From: CAVZLD01 sp964522605
GTDB lineage: Bacteria; Planctomycetota; Planctomycetia; Pirellulales; Pirellulaceae
NCBI GenBank assembly: GCA_964522605.1
Contig: CAZFWV010000419.1
Span: forward strand, 1-5,735
Length of the DNA stretch: 5,735 bases
Direction of reading: 5' to 3'
The notes under the pieces were generated by a model that was not told the origin of the DNA, did not search any database, and saw only the letters and a list, made by a program, of their open reading frames with translations. Positions 1 through 5,729 of the stretch are shown here, piece by piece. The position numbers and the translations under genes are program-made. Every line of letters begins with the position of its first letter. Positions within the stretch are counted from its first letter, which is position 1.

Positions 1-58
1 CGGAGCTTCGCCCCACCTGGAATGTGCCCGCGCCCGAGATGCTTACCGACAACAGTGC

Positions 59-64
59 AGGAGG
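59..64 (+). promoter_or_regulatory. Strong ribosome binding site deciding the DUF1571 start
   Basis: A perfect AGGAGG lies 7 nt before the ATG at 72. It selects this ATG over the in-frame GTG at 24 and ATG at 39. It is the only textbook Shine-Dalgarno site seen in front of a gene in this window. Confidence 0.85.
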
Positions 65-71
65 CAGAAGC

Positions 72-1052
72 ATGGCTCAGGCTCAGGAACGCGTGGCATG
101 CCTGACGATCCCACTCGACCCAATCACCTTGACCGCGGCCGTTCTCACAGCAGGATGGCTCTTGATTGCGTGTGCCGCGGTGCGAGGCGAAGCGACCGAT
201 CGGGACGCTGAACGCGTGGAGCGGGAAGGGCTGCACGAGCCGGTCTACCGCGTCTCCAAGACGGTGAAGGCGAATGTCCCGATTGATGCGTTGGCCGGAC
301 CTGAAGCGGCCATTCTGCCGGAAGAAGAACCGCATCCGCTGGACCCCGCGTTGGAAATGGCCCGCAAGTCGCTCGACCACATCGAACAGAACGTCCGGGA
401 TTACACCTGTACGCTCGTGAAGCGGGAACGCGTGCAGGGCGAATTGCTGGAGTACGAATTCATGCACTGCAAGGTCCGTCATGAGCGGGTCGAGGACGGG
501 CAGATGGTGGTTCCCTTCGGTGTCTACCTGAGTTTCCTCAAGCCCGACTCGGTGAAGGGTCGTGAAGTGATCTACGTCGAGGGAGCCAACAGCGGCAAGA
601 TGATCGCGCACGAAGGCGGCTTCAAGGGACGCTTTATCCCCACGATGTCACTGCTTCCCACCAGCGCGATCGCACTGCGGGGCAATCGCTACCCGATCAC
701 CGAAATCGGGATCAAGACGCTCACAGAGCGGCTGATCGAGAAAGGAAGTCGAGATCGACGGTTGGGGGACTGTGAAGTTCGCCTGGTCGACGGTGCGAAA
801 GTCAAGGATCGAGTCTGTACGATGTTGGAAGTCAAACATCTCGACCGACGACCCGAATACGAATTCTGTGTCGCGCGGATCTTCCTCGACAACGAGTTGA
901 ACATGCCGATCCGATACGAGGCCTACGACTGGCCGCGATCTCCGGAAGGACCGCCTGAGCTGATCGAGGAATACACGTACATCAACGTGCAGCTGAACGT
1001 TGGGTTGAGCGACACGGATTTCAGCACCGAGAATCCCAACTACCGCTTCTGA
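72..1052 (+). CDS. DUF1571 family protein, exported or membrane-anchored
   Basis: A 326-residue protein of unknown function, recognised as the planctomycete-enriched DUF1571 family. Residues about 18-37 form a hydrophobic segment that can be a signal peptide or anchor. It contains L31-I-A-C34, which fits a lipobox, so a lipoprotein is possible, although the preceding region has only one positive charge (R7). A variable linker (about 40-94) leads to the conserved domain (about 95-326). Visible landmarks are YTCTLVKRER (111-120), YVEGANSGKMIAH (168-180), NRYPITEIGI (205-214), NMPIRYEAYDWP (277-288), EEYTYINVQLNVGL (299-312) and the C-terminal DFSTENPNYRF. The start at 72 is chosen for its AGGAGG site and because it places the hydrophobic segment near the N-terminus. 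A role in the cell envelope is inferred only from the export signal. It is convergent with the minus-strand cluster that follows. The family call is firm; the function is unknown. Confidence 0.88.
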   Translation: MAQAQERVACLTIPLDPITLTAAVLTAGWLLIACAAVRGEATDRDAERVEREGLHEPVYRVSKTVKANVPIDALAGPEAAILPEEEPHPLDPALEMARKSLDHIEQNVRDYTCTLVKRERVQGELLEYEFMHCKVRHERVEDGQMVVPFGVYLSFLKPDSVKGREVIYVEGANSGKMIAHEGGFKGRFIPTMSLLPTSAIALRGNRYPITEIGIKTLTERLIEKGSRDRRLGDCEVRLVDGAKVKDRVCTMLEVKHLDRRPEYEFCVARIFLDNELNMPIRYEAYDWPRSPEGPPELIEEYTYINVQLNVGLSDTDFSTENPNYRF

Positions 1053-1057
1053 GCGGT
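1042..1057 (+). other. Short hairpin over the DUF1571 stop codon
   Basis: ACCGCT-TCTG-AGCGGT makes a perfect 6-bp stem with a 4-nt loop spanning the TGA stop at 1050-1052. No T tract follows, so it is not a convincing intrinsic terminator. It may only stabilise the transcript end, or it may be chance. Confidence 0.35.
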
Positions 1058-1124
1058 GTTGGTCGAGCGGCATCCTCGCGTTCGGGAGAGCGACGCATGC
1101 ATACGAATGCGAAGCGGTTCGACA

Positions 1125-1210
1125 CGTAGCCGAATTCGTGAATTCGGACGCGCTTCACCGAGGAGGCCACCCACACACTCCTTCCCCGAATTCTCACGAA
1201 TTCGGCTACG
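1125..1210. repeat. REP/BIME-like inverted pair, copy 1
   Basis: The left arm (1125-1147) and right arm (1186-1210) are inverted copies around a 38-nt centre (1148-1185). The right arm read on the minus strand is CGTAG followed by CCGAATTC-GTGA-GAATTCGG, that is, a GTAG tetranucleotide next to an 8-bp stem with a 4-nt loop. The left arm is the same but lacks two bases of the loop. This GTAG-plus-hairpin unit, paired head to head in an intergenic region, is the layout of bacterial REP elements grouped as BIMEs, which are mobilised by RAYT (TnpA-REP) transposases. No such transposase is present here. The element lies between convergent genes. The repeat is seen directly; the REP assignment is inference. 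Confidence 0.8.
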
Positions 1211-1244
1211 CTGGTTCTCCGAACCTGCAAGCGCGCAAACCAGC
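1210..1244. other. Inverted repeat in the convergent intergenic region
   Basis: GCTGGTT (1210-1216) and AACCAGC (1238-1244) can form a 7-bp stem with a 21-nt loop. A competing small hairpin, GGTTC-TCC-GAACC, lies at 1213-1225. There is no T tract on either strand, so a termination role is only suggested by its position between convergent genes, directly beside repeat copy 1. Confidence 0.3.
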
Positions 1245-1306
1245 AGCTTACGCACCGAGATTCGGATTCGCGGGCGGTCAATCGGGCGCTCAACCGTGAC
1301 CAAGCG

Positions 1307-1522
1307 CTACGACCGATCGGCTCCGCCGACCGCACGCAGCAGGCGAACCATGACGAAGGCGGCGACGGCCAAAGCGATCCAGGGCAGCAGATGGAACGGC
1401 TCCGCGAAATAATGGACCAAGCCGTTTGGTTCGGGAGTAATTCCATGGCCCGGATGGCCCCAAGCCTGGGGACCGGAGCTGATCAACGCCAATGCCAATG
1501 AGGTGAGCCCTAGTTTTCGCAT
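1307..1522 (-). CDS. Small histidine-containing secreted or one-TM membrane protein
   Basis: A 71-residue protein whose function is not recognised. The chosen start gives a typical signal peptide: MRK, a hydrophobic core (about 4-16), and a possible cleavage after A20-W-G22. The mature part opens with HPGHG (23-27), continues with H37 and H44, and has one hydrophobic helix (about 45-63) ending in positive residues. A HPGH motif right after a signal peptide recalls the start of HupE/UreJ metal-transport proteins, but the multi-helix body of that family is absent, so this is a resemblance, not an assignment. An upstream in-frame ATG at 1558 would add 12 residues before the signal peptide; it is less likely because it buries the n-region. 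A GGAGA lies 13 nt before the chosen ATG, a little far. The gene is last in the minus-strand group, 103 nt after the SLOG gene. Confidence 0.6.
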   Translation of the reverse strand: MRKLGLTSLALALISSGPQAWGHPGHGITPEPNGLVHYFAEPFHLLPWIALAVAAFVMVRLLRAVGGADRS

Positions 1523-1625
1523 GGTGAGTCCATCTTCTCCGTAGAGGTGCGAAGTCATTAAGTCTTCTCAGCCGTCGGGCCCAGCACCTCCGCCCCATTC
1601 GGTCAGAGGGCAACCCGATCGACCC

Positions 1626-2123
1626 CTATTCTACCGAAGTTTTTTTGCGGCGGAAGACGTCCAGCAGGAACCGGCGCGCCTGTTTCTGGATCCCGGGACA
1701 CCAGCTTTCGCGGGGGCCCGCGACATTCAACACGCCGATGGTCAAATCCTGCAGCCACTGCTGCACCGACCGTGCCGAAGGGGTCTGATTCAGGTCGACG
1801 CAACGGCAGGGACGACCATGTTTGATCGCCATCCGCTGCGTCAATGCGGTGCCCCCCCGAATCTGGTCACGAAAGAGGATTAACGTGGCATCCGAGTCGA
1901 TGACATTCTGTTCCGTACGGACCCAGTATTCCGCCGAATCGGTTTCGTCTAGCCGGAAGCAGGTTGGGATCGGTCCCGCTTCGCTCAATCGTCCCCGAGG
2001 ACACCAGCCTCCGTGGTCCAGCCCGAGTTCCAATGCGGCCTCGAGCGCCCCCTGATCCACACCGGTCTGACCGCCGGATACGATCTTCAGACGTGTTCGC
2101 TCGGGTGAAGAAGCTTCGACCAT
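1626..2123 (-). CDS. cpYpsA-related SLOG family protein (database name: putative molybdenum carrier)
   Basis: A 165-residue protein with the signature of the compact YpsA-related SLOG family, which has a Rossmann-like fold predicted to bind nucleotides or related ligands. Visible motifs are IVSGGQTGVDQGAL (14-27, the glycine-rich ligand loop), GGWCPRGR (38-45), YWVRTEQNV (66-74) followed by DSDATLILF, RGGTALT (89-95), and LNVAGPRES (132-140). The protein is complete for the family and cytoplasmic. The 'molybdenum carrier' label in databases is historical and nothing here supports a metal role. It begins 20 nt after the stop of the small TM gene upstream, so it is probably co-transcribed with the rsmH group, but its start has only a weak GAGA upstream. 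The C-terminal tail is basic (RRFLLDVFRRKK). The true substrate is unknown. Confidence 0.88.
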   Translation of the reverse strand: MVEASSPERTRLKIVSGGQTGVDQGALEAALELGLDHGGWCPRGRLSEAGPIPTCFRLDETDSAEYWVRTEQNVIDSDATLILFRDQIRGGTALTQRMAIKHGRPCRCVDLNQTPSARSVQQWLQDLTIGVLNVAGPRESWCPGIQKQARRFLLDVFRRKKTSVE

Positions 2124-2143
2124 TCTCGGATCATATCAGAGAA

Positions 2144-2467
2144 TCAGAGTCGATCGGCGGCTCGTTCTTCCGCTGTTTGCAGCGGGGGTGGCAGGAAGGG
2201 CACTTCCGTCGGCTCCGAGTCGAGTTCGCGCGTTGTGTCCCCGGGCAGGTGGGCCTCGTGGGGATTCGAACCGTCCATCCAGTCTTCGTTCGGCTTCACG
2301 ATCGTGGGTTTGGATTCCCGCGATAGCTGAACGGCGGGGCGCAGCGGCAACTCGTCCTCGAACGCCGGACTGGGGGACGTGTCTGCGGGACGGAAGATTA
2401 ACAGGAGGCACGGAAGCACCAACAGGGCGGCCAATGCGAGCCGAAATACGGCAGATCGACGGGACAT
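2144..2467 (-). CDS. Small one-TM protein in the ftsL position after rsmH
   Basis: A 107-residue protein that is not recognised as a known family. A short basic N-terminus (MSRR) is followed by one strong transmembrane helix (about 8-25), giving a predicted N-in topology. The rest (about 27-107) is rich in proline and acidic residues, with FLPPPLQ at 91-97, and looks disordered. Its ATG follows the rsmH TAA stop with no base between (TAAATG), which points to translational coupling and strongly supports it as a real gene. In many bacteria ftsL occupies this place and has similar size and topology. FtsL, however, has a periplasmic coiled coil, and no leucine heptads are visible here. It may be a highly diverged FtsL-like protein or an unrelated envelope protein. 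The gene reality is fairly secure; the function is open. Confidence 0.72.
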   Translation of the reverse strand: MSRRSAVFRLALAALLVLPCLLLIFRPADTSPSPAFEDELPLRPAVQLSRESKPTIVKPNEDWMDGSNPHEAHLPGDTTRELDSEPTEVPFLPPPLQTAEERAADRL

Positions 2468-3391
2468 TTACCTCGACTCCTTCCAATCGGCAATGGCCGA
2501 CTCCATCCGGCGTGCAACGCGCAGCTTGGCACTGCGACTCCGCGGGTTCCGTTCGATCTCATCCTGCCCCGGTCGAACCGGCTTTTTGGTCACCGGTTTC
2601 CATCGCGGATCGTCGCGGAAGGCCTGCTTGACGCGTCGATCCTCCAACGAGTGGAAACTGATAATCGCGACCTTGCCGTCGGGCCGCACGCAATCCGGAA
2701 GGGCCTGCAGTGCGGTCTCAAGCCCCCGCAACTCCTGGTTCACCGCAATCCGCAACGCCTGAAACGTCCGCGTTGCCGGATCAATTCTCTCCTTTCGGCT
2801 GCGATAGGGCATCGACTTGCGAATGATTTCTGCCAATTGTGCCGAAGAGCGAATTTGTTGCGTTTGTCGGGCCTGCACGATGGCCCGGGCGATCCGGCGA
2901 CTGCGGCGTTCCTCTCCGTACGCGTAGATCAGATCAGCCAACTCTTCCGCGCGCAGTCGCTGGATCAGACTCCACGCCGGCTCGCCGGACTGCGGATTGA
3001 AGCGTAAGTCCAAAGGACCGTCAACCTGGAAACTGAAGCCGCGCGTGGGATCGGCGAGCTGGTCACTGGAGATGCCGAGGTCCAGCAGCACGCCGTCGAC
3101 GGCAGAGAGGCCCAGATCCTGCAGGATCTCTGGCAGATCGGCGTAGCTGCCGCAGACAAAGTGGACCCGGGACACCCAAGGTTCCGCCGCCGACTCCAAT
3201 CGAGAGATCGCCTCCGGGTCGCGATCGATCGCGACGGCGAGTCCATCCGGTCCGACTCGCTGGCTGAGCATTCGCAGGTGACCACCCCCACCGACGGTGC
3301 CGTCGACGACGACACCACCCACAGGAGGGTCAAGCAGCTCGAGAACTTCTGCCGGCAAAACCGGGATATGTTGCGAAGGGACGTGCGTCAT
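2468..3391 (-). CDS. rsmH: 16S rRNA (cytosine(1402)-N(4))-methyltransferase RsmH (MraW)
   Basis: RsmH uses S-adenosylmethionine to methylate N4 of C1402 in the decoding centre of 16S rRNA. The 307-residue protein matches the family length. Motifs in order are HIPVLPAEVLELL (8-20), the SAM-binding GTVGGGGH (31-38), DRDP (57-60), LLDLGISSDQ (102-111), the GFSF/GPLDLR region (118-130), DPATRTFQALRIAVN (204-218), ISFHSLEDRRVK (244-255) and RNPRSRSAKLR (281-291). The frame stays open upstream to an ATG at 3547, but those 52 extra codons have no family features, so the ATG at 3391 is chosen because it sits just before the conserved HIPVL motif. The Shine-Dalgarno there is weak. Position 204 is Asp where many homologues have His. 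It lies downstream of mraZ, separated by an unusually long structured spacer, and runs directly into the next gene. Confidence 0.96.
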   Translation of the reverse strand: MTHVPSQHIPVLPAEVLELLDPPVGGVVVDGTVGGGGHLRMLSQRVGPDGLAVAIDRDPEAISRLESAAEPWVSRVHFVCGSYADLPEILQDLGLSAVDGVLLDLGISSDQLADPTRGFSFQVDGPLDLRFNPQSGEPAWSLIQRLRAEELADLIYAYGEERRSRRIARAIVQARQTQQIRSSAQLAEIIRKSMPYRSRKERIDPATRTFQALRIAVNQELRGLETALQALPDCVRPDGKVAIISFHSLEDRRVKQAFRDDPRWKPVTKKPVRPGQDEIERNPRSRSAKLRVARRMESAIADWKESR

Positions 3392-3415
3392 CCGGATCCC
3401 AATCGGAGCTGGCGT

Positions 3416-3452
3416 ACTACCCCGGGCACATCCGTGCGCCCGAAGGGGTAGT
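3416..3452 (-). other. Long hairpin 24 nt upstream of the rsmH start
   Basis: ACTACCCC (3416-3423) and GGGGTAGT (3445-3452) are perfect 8-base inverted arms. Inside them CGGGC (3423-3427) can pair with GCCCG (3438-3442), extending the structure. It lies close enough to the rsmH start to affect ribosome access. Confidence 0.6.
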
Positions 3453-3462
3453 TGCCAGTTGG

Positions 3463-3490
3463 TGCCTTGTCGCTGCGGGATGACAAGGCA
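3463..3490 (-). other. 9-bp hairpin in the mraZ-rsmH spacer
   Basis: TGCCTTGTC (3463-3471) and GACAAGGCA (3482-3490) form a perfect 9-bp stem with a 10-nt loop. It is not followed by a T run on the minus strand. Confidence 0.55.
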
Positions 3491-3541
3491 GCCGGCGTTC
3501 GCGGCCAACAGCATTCCGTGCTCTTGACCCGCGGTCATTGA

Positions 3542-3566
3542 CCTCACAGACGAAGCGTCTGAGAGG
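3542..3566 (-). other. Hairpin with CAGACG stem in the mraZ-rsmH spacer
   Basis: CCTC-A-CAGACG, a 3-nt AAG loop, then CGTCTG-A-GAGG gives ten base pairs with one mismatch. The foot overlaps one of two alternative TGACC/GGTCA pairings, so the two folds compete. Confidence 0.55.
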
Positions 3567-3662
3567 CCGGCGTCAGGTCAGTGGCCGCGACCCGATCGCC
3601 TCCGTTACCGCGCGAGGGCGAACAAACGGACGGACGTTCTGCATAACTTGATTTCAGTCCTT

Positions 3663-4112
3663 TCAGGCAGGTGAGGAAAAGGCCTTCTCTGCCAATTCGT
3701 CGTAATGGGCCTGACGCTGTCCCAGGTAGGTCTGCCAACGCTCACGGTCCCAAAGCTCCAGGTGATCTTGAACGCCAACCAGGATGACCTCTTTCTCCAA
3801 GGCGGCGAGCAGCGCTAATTCGGGCGGTACCCGCAAGCGTCCCTGGCGATCCAGCTCGACCCGCTGTGCCTGCGAATAGAACAAGCGACTAAACGCACGC
3901 ACATCTTGACCGGTCGGGGGGCTGGCCGCGAGGCGAGCGGCAAGACGCGAGAAAGACTCCTCCGTGTACAGGGCGAGCGAACCATCTGTTCCCGGTGCGA
4001 CATACAAGGCGAGCAAATCATCACTGGGTTGCAACGCGTCGCGGAGTCGCTTTGGGATGGCAACTCGCTGTTTTTCGTCCATGGTCCTCGGAAAGGTCCC
4101 GGTCAACAGCAT
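3663..4112 (-). CDS. mraZ: Transcriptional regulator MraZ
   Basis: MraZ is a DNA-binding regulator that in characterised bacteria represses its own operon. The 149-residue protein has the usual family length and two SpoVT/AbrB-type repeats, each with its DxxxR signature: D12-E-K-Q-R16 in MDEKQRVAIPKRLR, and D88-R-Q-G-R92 in ELDRQGRLRVPPEL. The N-terminal LLTGTFPRTMDEKQR matches the normal MraZ start, so the ATG at 4112 is secure. The C-terminal helix region (about 119-145) is typical. It is first in the minus-strand group. A putative promoter and three spaced operator boxes lie directly upstream, fitting autorepression. No ftsZ or mur genes are visible downstream, so its regulon here may be only rsmH and the small genes after it. 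Confidence 0.96.
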   Translation of the reverse strand: MLLTGTFPRTMDEKQRVAIPKRLRDALQPSDDLLALYVAPGTDGSLALYTEESFSRLAARLAASPPTGQDVRAFSRLFYSQAQRVELDRQGRLRVPPELALLAALEKEVILVGVQDHLELWDRERWQTYLGQRQAHYDELAEKAFSSPA

Positions 4113-4116
4113 GAAT

Positions 4117-4141
4117 CACCACTCGCTCCCACTGACTCCCA
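4117..4141 (-). promoter_or_regulatory. MraZ operator: three boxes at 10-bp spacing
   Basis: On the minus strand the boxes read TGGGA, 5 nt, TGGGA, 5 nt, TGGTG, with box starts at 4141, 4131 and 4121. This is the TGGGN-N5 direct-repeat pattern known for MraZ binding in enterobacteria. The last box ends 4 nt before the mraZ ATG, so bound protein would cover the ribosome-binding and early transcribed region. The third box departs from consensus at one position. Confidence 0.78.
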
Positions 4142-4151
4142 TTAATGCCCA

Positions 4152-4179
4152 AGCATATCCACATTCCGCCTCGCGTCAA
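4152..4179 (-). promoter_or_regulatory. Putative sigma70-type promoter for mraZ
   Basis: On the minus strand TTGACG (4179-4174) serves as a -35 and TATGCT (4157-4152) as a -10, with a 16-bp spacer. Transcription would start around 4145, just before the operator boxes, leaving a leader of about 30 nt. The match is good at -35 (5 of 6) and moderate at -10 (4 of 6). Confidence 0.55.
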
Positions 4180-4682
4180 CACGATTTGTTCTCAGCAAAT
4201 TCGGGTCCGCAGGCGAACGCGCGGAAACCCTCGGAAAACGTGCCCTTTGGCTTCTCCAAAAACTTTTTTCCGGTCGCGCACCGCACCTTCCAAAGGCCGC
4301 GCGGCGCCCCCTTGGCGGACGCTTTTCAAAGCTTTTCAGCGGGTCGTAGAAGTTGCTCGTAGCCGAATTCGTGAGAATTCGGAGGTTTCGAACAAGGGGC
4401 GGCGCGCCGACAAAGCCTCCGAATTCTCACGAATTCGGCTACGGACTGGCGAAACGTGTGACTTCGAGACTAGCGCTTTGGGTTTTTGTACCCAGCTTCC
4501 GGTGGTTCAGGACATCGCCCCGGGAGAGTTTTCCATCCGTGTCGCCGCAGTCACCGCCGTTCATTTCCCAGGTGCCGTGTCGCTCAGTGCTTTACGAATC
4601 GGATCGATCAAGCGAGACTGAGTCCAGCGTGTGCCAGGACGACCAACAATGGCCCGGAAGGTGTCGATCTGCAGAATCATCC
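4180..4682. other. Divergent intergenic region between mraZ and queA
   Basis: No credible gene is seen here. It contains repeat copy 2 (4358-4443), a short direct repeat GCTTTTCA at 4321-4328 and 4331-4338, and a small inverted repeat TGGGT/ACCCA at 4479-4494. The queA frame is open upstream to 4353 but runs through the repeat and has no family features. A promoter for queA is expected in 4444-4682, but I see no convincing -35/-10 pair. Confidence 0.6.
4358..4443. repeat. REP/BIME-like inverted pair, copy 2
   Basis: Two perfect 28-nt inverted arms (4358-4385 and 4416-4443) flank a 30-nt centre. Each arm contains GTAG next to CCGAATTC-GTGA-GAATTCGG, an 8-bp stem with a 4-nt loop. The 25-nt core is identical to the right arm of copy 1, while the centre differs completely and contains GGCGCGCC. 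The DNA or RNA could fold as two small hairpins or as one long one. It lies between divergent genes, upstream of queA. The REP-type classification is inferred from structure. Confidence 0.85.
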
Positions 4683-5729
4683 ATGACTGATCTGGCTGAC
4701 TACGACTATGACCTGCCTGAGGAGCTGATCGCGCAGCGTCCGGTGGCTCACCGGGCGGACGCTCGACTGATGGTGATTCAGCGCGCGTCGGGCCAGATTG
4801 AACATTCTCACATCCGCGACCTTCCGACCTGGCTTGCCGCGGGCGATTGTCTGGTCGTGAACGACACACGCGTCGTACCGGCCCGACTCGTCGGTTATCG
4901 GACTTCCACCGGCGGACGATGGCATGGTCTGTTTCTTTCCGCCGACGATCGCGGGAACTGGCAACTGTTGTGCAAAACGCGCGGCAAGTTGCAGCCGGGC
5001 GAGCGGATCATGCTGGTGGATCGAGACGCCCAGGACGCAGTCGCGCTGCAGCTGCTCACGCGGATGGAGGAAGGAATCTGGGCGGCGCGACCGCAGACCG
5101 ATGAGTCAACCTGGGAACTGCTCCAGCGCATTGGGCGCGTTCCGCTTCCGCATTACATCCGCGGCGGGCAGATGGTGCCCGACGACCTGCGCTGGTATCA
5201 GACCGTCTATGCCAATCACCCGGGGTCGGTGGCCGCGCCCACGGCCGGCTTGCATCTGACCGAGGAGCTGCTCCAACGAATCGAACAGAACGACGTGACG
5301 ATTACCCGCGTGACCCTGCACGTCGGCTTGGGCACCTTTCGACCGATTAAGAGCGATCGGATCGAGGCGCATCAGATGCATGCCGAGTCGGGCATCGTGA
5401 CGGATGGTGCGGTGGACCAGATCGAAGCCGCCCGACGGCGAGGGGGCCGAGTGGTTGCTGTGGGGACGAGCACCGTGCGCATTCTCGAAACGGCCGCGGC
5501 CACCGGACCATTGACCGCCTGGGCCGGGCAAACGGAGCTGTTCATTCGGCCGCCGTACCAATTCCGTATCGTCGACTCGTTGCTCACGAACTTTCATCTG
5601 CCGCGTTCCACGCTGCTCATTCTAGTTCGGACACTCGGAGGCGATCCGCTCTTGCGCCGTGCCTATCAGGAAGCGATCCGGGAACGCTACCGCTTTTTCA
5701 GCTACGGAGATGCGATGTTGATTCTCTGA
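4683..5729 (+). CDS. queA: S-adenosylmethionine:tRNA ribosyltransferase-isomerase QueA
   Basis: QueA transfers and isomerises the ribosyl part of S-adenosylmethionine onto preQ1 at tRNA position 34, making epoxyqueuosine, the step before queuosine. The 348-residue protein is full length. Motifs include DYDYDLPEELIAQRP (6-20), VVNDTRVVPARLVG (58-71), YQTVYANHPGSVAAPTAGLH (172-191), VTLHVGLGTFRPI (210-222), GTSTVRILE (261-269), LLTNFHLPRSTLLILV (300-315) and the C-terminal YRFFSYGDAMLIL. The ATG at 4683 is chosen because it lies just before the conserved DYDYDLP start. No clear Shine-Dalgarno is visible, and an in-frame GTG further upstream (4665 or earlier) adds nothing family-like. It is divergent from mraZ. 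The usual partner tgt is not in the window. The identification is secure. Confidence 0.97.
   Translation: MTDLADYDYDLPEELIAQRPVAHRADARLMVIQRASGQIEHSHIRDLPTWLAAGDCLVVNDTRVVPARLVGYRTSTGGRWHGLFLSADDRGNWQLLCKTRGKLQPGERIMLVDRDAQDAVALQLLTRMEEGIWAARPQTDESTWELLQRIGRVPLPHYIRGGQMVPDDLRWYQTVYANHPGSVAAPTAGLHLTEELLQRIEQNDVTITRVTLHVGLGTFRPIKSDRIEAHQMHAESGIVTDGAVDQIEAARRRGGRVVAVGTSTVRILETAAATGPLTAWAGQTELFIRPPYQFRIVDSLLTNFHLPRSTLLILVRTLGGDPLLRRAYQEAIRERYRFFSYGDAMLIL

Larger units (their letters stand above)
3392..3662 (-). promoter_or_regulatory. Hairpin-rich spacer between mraZ and rsmH, possible leader
   Basis: This 271-nt gap separates two genes that are usually close together. It holds three clear inverted repeats (listed separately). 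It also holds a competing set: GGTCA (3533-3537) can pair with TGACC at 3525-3529 or with TGACC at 3539-3543, and the latter overlaps the foot of the 3542-3566 hairpin. No intrinsic terminator with a T tract is visible. Such mutually exclusive pairings are compatible with a regulatory leader or with a transcript-processing region. No known riboswitch class is recognised. Confidence 0.4.

Noticed and set aside
1056..1412. Possible plus-strand gene of 118 residues after the DUF1571 gene
   Set aside because: It is made of the palindromic repeat and the antisense of the small histidine-containing gene, with arginine/serine-rich low-complexity translation and no ribosome binding site.
1640..1655. 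Run of seven A residues near the 3' end of the SLOG gene as a programmed frameshift site
   Set aside because: The heptamer is not in the X-XXY-YYZ phase needed for -1 slippage, and it lies only eight codons from the stop with no useful alternative frame.
2136..2486. Alternative 116-residue minus-strand frame over the small TM gene
   Set aside because: It overlaps the end of rsmH, lacks a TM or family motif, and is rich in Arg/Pro as expected for a shadow frame; the stop-start junction supports the other frame.
3416..3452. Intrinsic terminator between mraZ and rsmH
   Set aside because: The stem is strong, but no T tract follows on the minus strand.
3392..3547. 52-codon N-terminal extension of rsmH
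   Set aside because: It is translated from the hairpin-rich spacer and has no RsmH similarity; the family start motif begins just after the ATG at 3391.
1125..4443. CRISPR array or insertion sequence ends
   Set aside because: Only two widely separated palindromic pairs are present, with no regular spacers, no transposase gene between them and no target-site duplications; normal chromosomal genes lie between the copies.
4353..4682. N-terminal extension of queA (110 codons) in the same open frame
   Set aside because: It is read through repeat copy 2, giving residues such as NSHEFGY from the palindrome, and has no QueA family features; the conserved start is at 4683.
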